Positions 6,849 through 7,641 of a DNA stretch of 7,641 nucleotides are shown here, piece by piece. Where the stretch lies: the NCBI GenBank assembly GCA_024636105.1, contig JAGXHO010000105.1, forward strand, positions 1-7,641, read 5' to 3'. This stretch comes from Trueperaceae bacterium. GTDB lineage: Bacteria > Deinococcota > Deinococci > Deinococcales > Trueperaceae. The notes below the pieces were generated by a model. The model saw only the letters and a list, made by a program, of their open reading frames with translations. It was not told where the DNA came from and did no database searches. The position numbers were made by a program, and so were the translations under genes. The number at the start of each line of letters is the position of its first letter. The stretch's first letter is position 1.

Positions 6849-7478
6849 ATGGCCGACGACCTCAGGACGACCCGACGGCCAACCGGTGCGGGGCGCCCGG
6901 CGCGCAGCCGGCGCTTCGGGCGCGCCGTACTGCCGTTCCTGGCGGCCGCGCTCGTCGCGCTCGTGGCGCTTCAGGTCGCGATCGAGCGCGAGGTGACCAC
7001 CGCGGTCGAGATCAGAGGACCCGACGGGCGTGCGGGGACCGCCCTGGTGCTCTACCACCCAGGGCTCAGTGCACTCCAGGAACAGCTGACCGACGCCTAC
7101 GCCGACGGCCTCGTCGAGGCCGATTGGCGCGTCGAACGCTCGACGACGAGCGCGGCCGCACCCGTAGACCTGACCGATTACGACCTGCTGGTGCTGGGCG
7201 TGCACACGTACTGGTGGGCGCCCGACGGTCCCACGCGCCGGTACCTCGATCGCGTCGAGGACCTCGACGGGCTCCCGGTCGTCGCGCTGGTCAGCGCACT
7301 CGGTGCGGCCGATCGCGCGCTCCGGGTCACCAACGCGCGGATCGACGCCGCCGGCGGCACCCCGCGGGCGGTGCTGCCGTTCTACGTACTGCGGCCGAAC
7401 GACGAGAACGATCCGCGAACCAACGACCAGGTGGCGCTCGACGCCGCGTACCAGGCCGGGCTCGCGGCCACTCGGTGA
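6849..7478 (+). CDS. Membrane-anchored flavodoxin-like domain protein
   Basis: A 209-residue protein. Residues 1-25 are basic (R9, R10, R16, R19, R21, R22, R25), followed by one hydrophobic helix at about 26-45, then a globular domain from about 60. The positive-inside pattern suggests a signal anchor with the domain outside the cytoplasm; the SRRFG stretch only loosely resembles a twin-arginine signal. The domain has the alternating strands of a flavodoxin fold: TALVLYHPG (64-72), a helix with DAYADGL, DYDLLVLGVHTYWWAP (110-125, like the family's GxPxYWG segment), LPVVALVSALGAAD and TPRAVLPFYVL. The first loop reads YHPGLSAL rather than the T/S-x-T-G-N-T phosphate loop that holds FMN, so flavin binding is doubtful. 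ATG is supported by GAAGGAGG at 6832-6839 with 9-nt spacing. The stop overlaps the start of the phosphatidyltransferase gene, so the two are co-translated. No function is assigned beyond the fold. Confidence 0.75.
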   Translation: MADDLRTTRRPTGAGRPARSRRFGRAVLPFLAAALVALVALQVAIEREVTTAVEIRGPDGRAGTALVLYHPGLSALQEQLTDAYADGLVEADWRVERSTTSAAAPVDLTDYDLLVLGVHTYWWAPDGPTRRYLDRVEDLDGLPVVALVSALGAADRALRVTNARIDAAGGTPRAVLPFYVLRPNDENDPRTNDQVALDAAYQAGLAATR

Positions 7479-7641
7479 CGCTCCGGCACGCTGCCGACGC
7501 GCTCACGGCGTCGAGAGTGCTGCTGGCGCCCGTGCTGGCGGTCGCGCTGCTGCGCGGCGCGACGGGCATCGCGGTGGCCGCCCTCGCCTGGGCGATCGCA
7601 AGCGACGCGCTCGACGGCCCGCTCGCCCGCCGGGCCGGCAC
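7475..7641 (+). CDS. CDP-alcohol phosphatidyltransferase, N-terminal fragment (runs off window)
   Basis: The first 55 codons of an integral membrane phospholipid-synthesis enzyme that joins a CDP-alcohol (usually CDP-diacylglycerol) to an acceptor alcohol such as glycerol phosphate or inositol phosphate. The N-terminus ALTASRVLLAPVLAVALL matches the typical start of the family. The diagnostic motif Dx2DGx2AR is seen as DALDGPLAR (D44, D47, G48, A51, R52), followed by G55; the rest of the motif, with its two further aspartates, lies beyond the window. Two hydrophobic segments precede the motif (about 12-26 and 29-43). The GTG start at 7475 overlaps the upstream stop as GTGA, which implies translational coupling with the flavodoxin-like gene. 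The acceptor substrate cannot be told from this fragment; a phosphatidylglycerophosphate synthase (PgsA-like) is one possibility. Confidence 0.85.
   Translation, partial: MTLRHAADALTASRVLLAPVLAVALLRGATGIAVAALAWAIASDALDGPLARRAG

Noticed and set aside
6478..6996. Plus-strand open frame between the radical SAM and flavodoxin-like genes
   Set aside because: Arg/Ser/Pro-rich composition with no Shine-Dalgarno; the minus strand shows clear transmembrane segments here.
1..7641. tRNA, rRNA, CRISPR arrays, insertion sequences, riboswitch
   Set aside because: No cloverleaf, spaced direct repeats, transposase motifs or known aptamer consensus could be seen in any gap.

Overview
The window is about 70% G+C or slightly higher, tightly packed, and uses strong Shine-Dalgarno sites plus ATGA/GTGA stop-start overlaps. 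This fits a high-GC bacterium. The gene content (stressosome-type regulator, B12-type radical SAM protein, actinobacterial-looking aldo/keto reductase) would suit Actinobacteriota or a Deinococcota lineage. I cannot fix the phylum from sequence alone.

Layout. (1) 1-3530, plus strand: a three-gene overlapping operon resembling a stressosome (RsbS-RsbT-RsbX) module wired to a two-component system. It consists of an RsbS-like STAS protein whose 5' end lies at or just before the window edge, one polypeptide joining an RsbT-like serine kinase to an RsbX/SpoIIE-type PP2C phosphatase, and a soluble hybrid histidine kinase (degenerate GHKL-like N-terminus, HisKA, HATPase, receiver, HPt). (2) 3602-4597: a monocistronic-looking aldo/keto reductase with its own Shine-Dalgarno, followed by a 16-bp GC-rich hairpin. 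(3) 4712-6433: a B12-binding-domain/radical SAM protein, probably of the Ta0216-type family. (4) 6378-6789, minus strand: a small multi-spanning membrane protein gene, convergent with the radical SAM gene and broken by an apparent one-base insertion in a C4 run. (5) 6849 to window end, plus strand, divergent from (4): a membrane-anchored flavodoxin-like protein overlapping by 3 bases the start of a CDP-alcohol phosphatidyltransferase that runs off the window.

How the parts work together. In known stressosome modules RsbT phosphorylates RsbS and RsbR, leaves the complex to activate a downstream partner, and RsbX resets the system by dephosphorylation. Here kinase and phosphatase sit on one chain, the RsbS-like protein has Ala where the phosphorylatable Ser should be, and the next gene is a hybrid kinase whose N-terminus looks like a decayed RsbT-type fold. 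This suggests a rewired module passing its signal to a phosphorelay rather than to a sigma factor. The final receiver or output protein is not in this window. The remaining genes show no clear functional link to the module.
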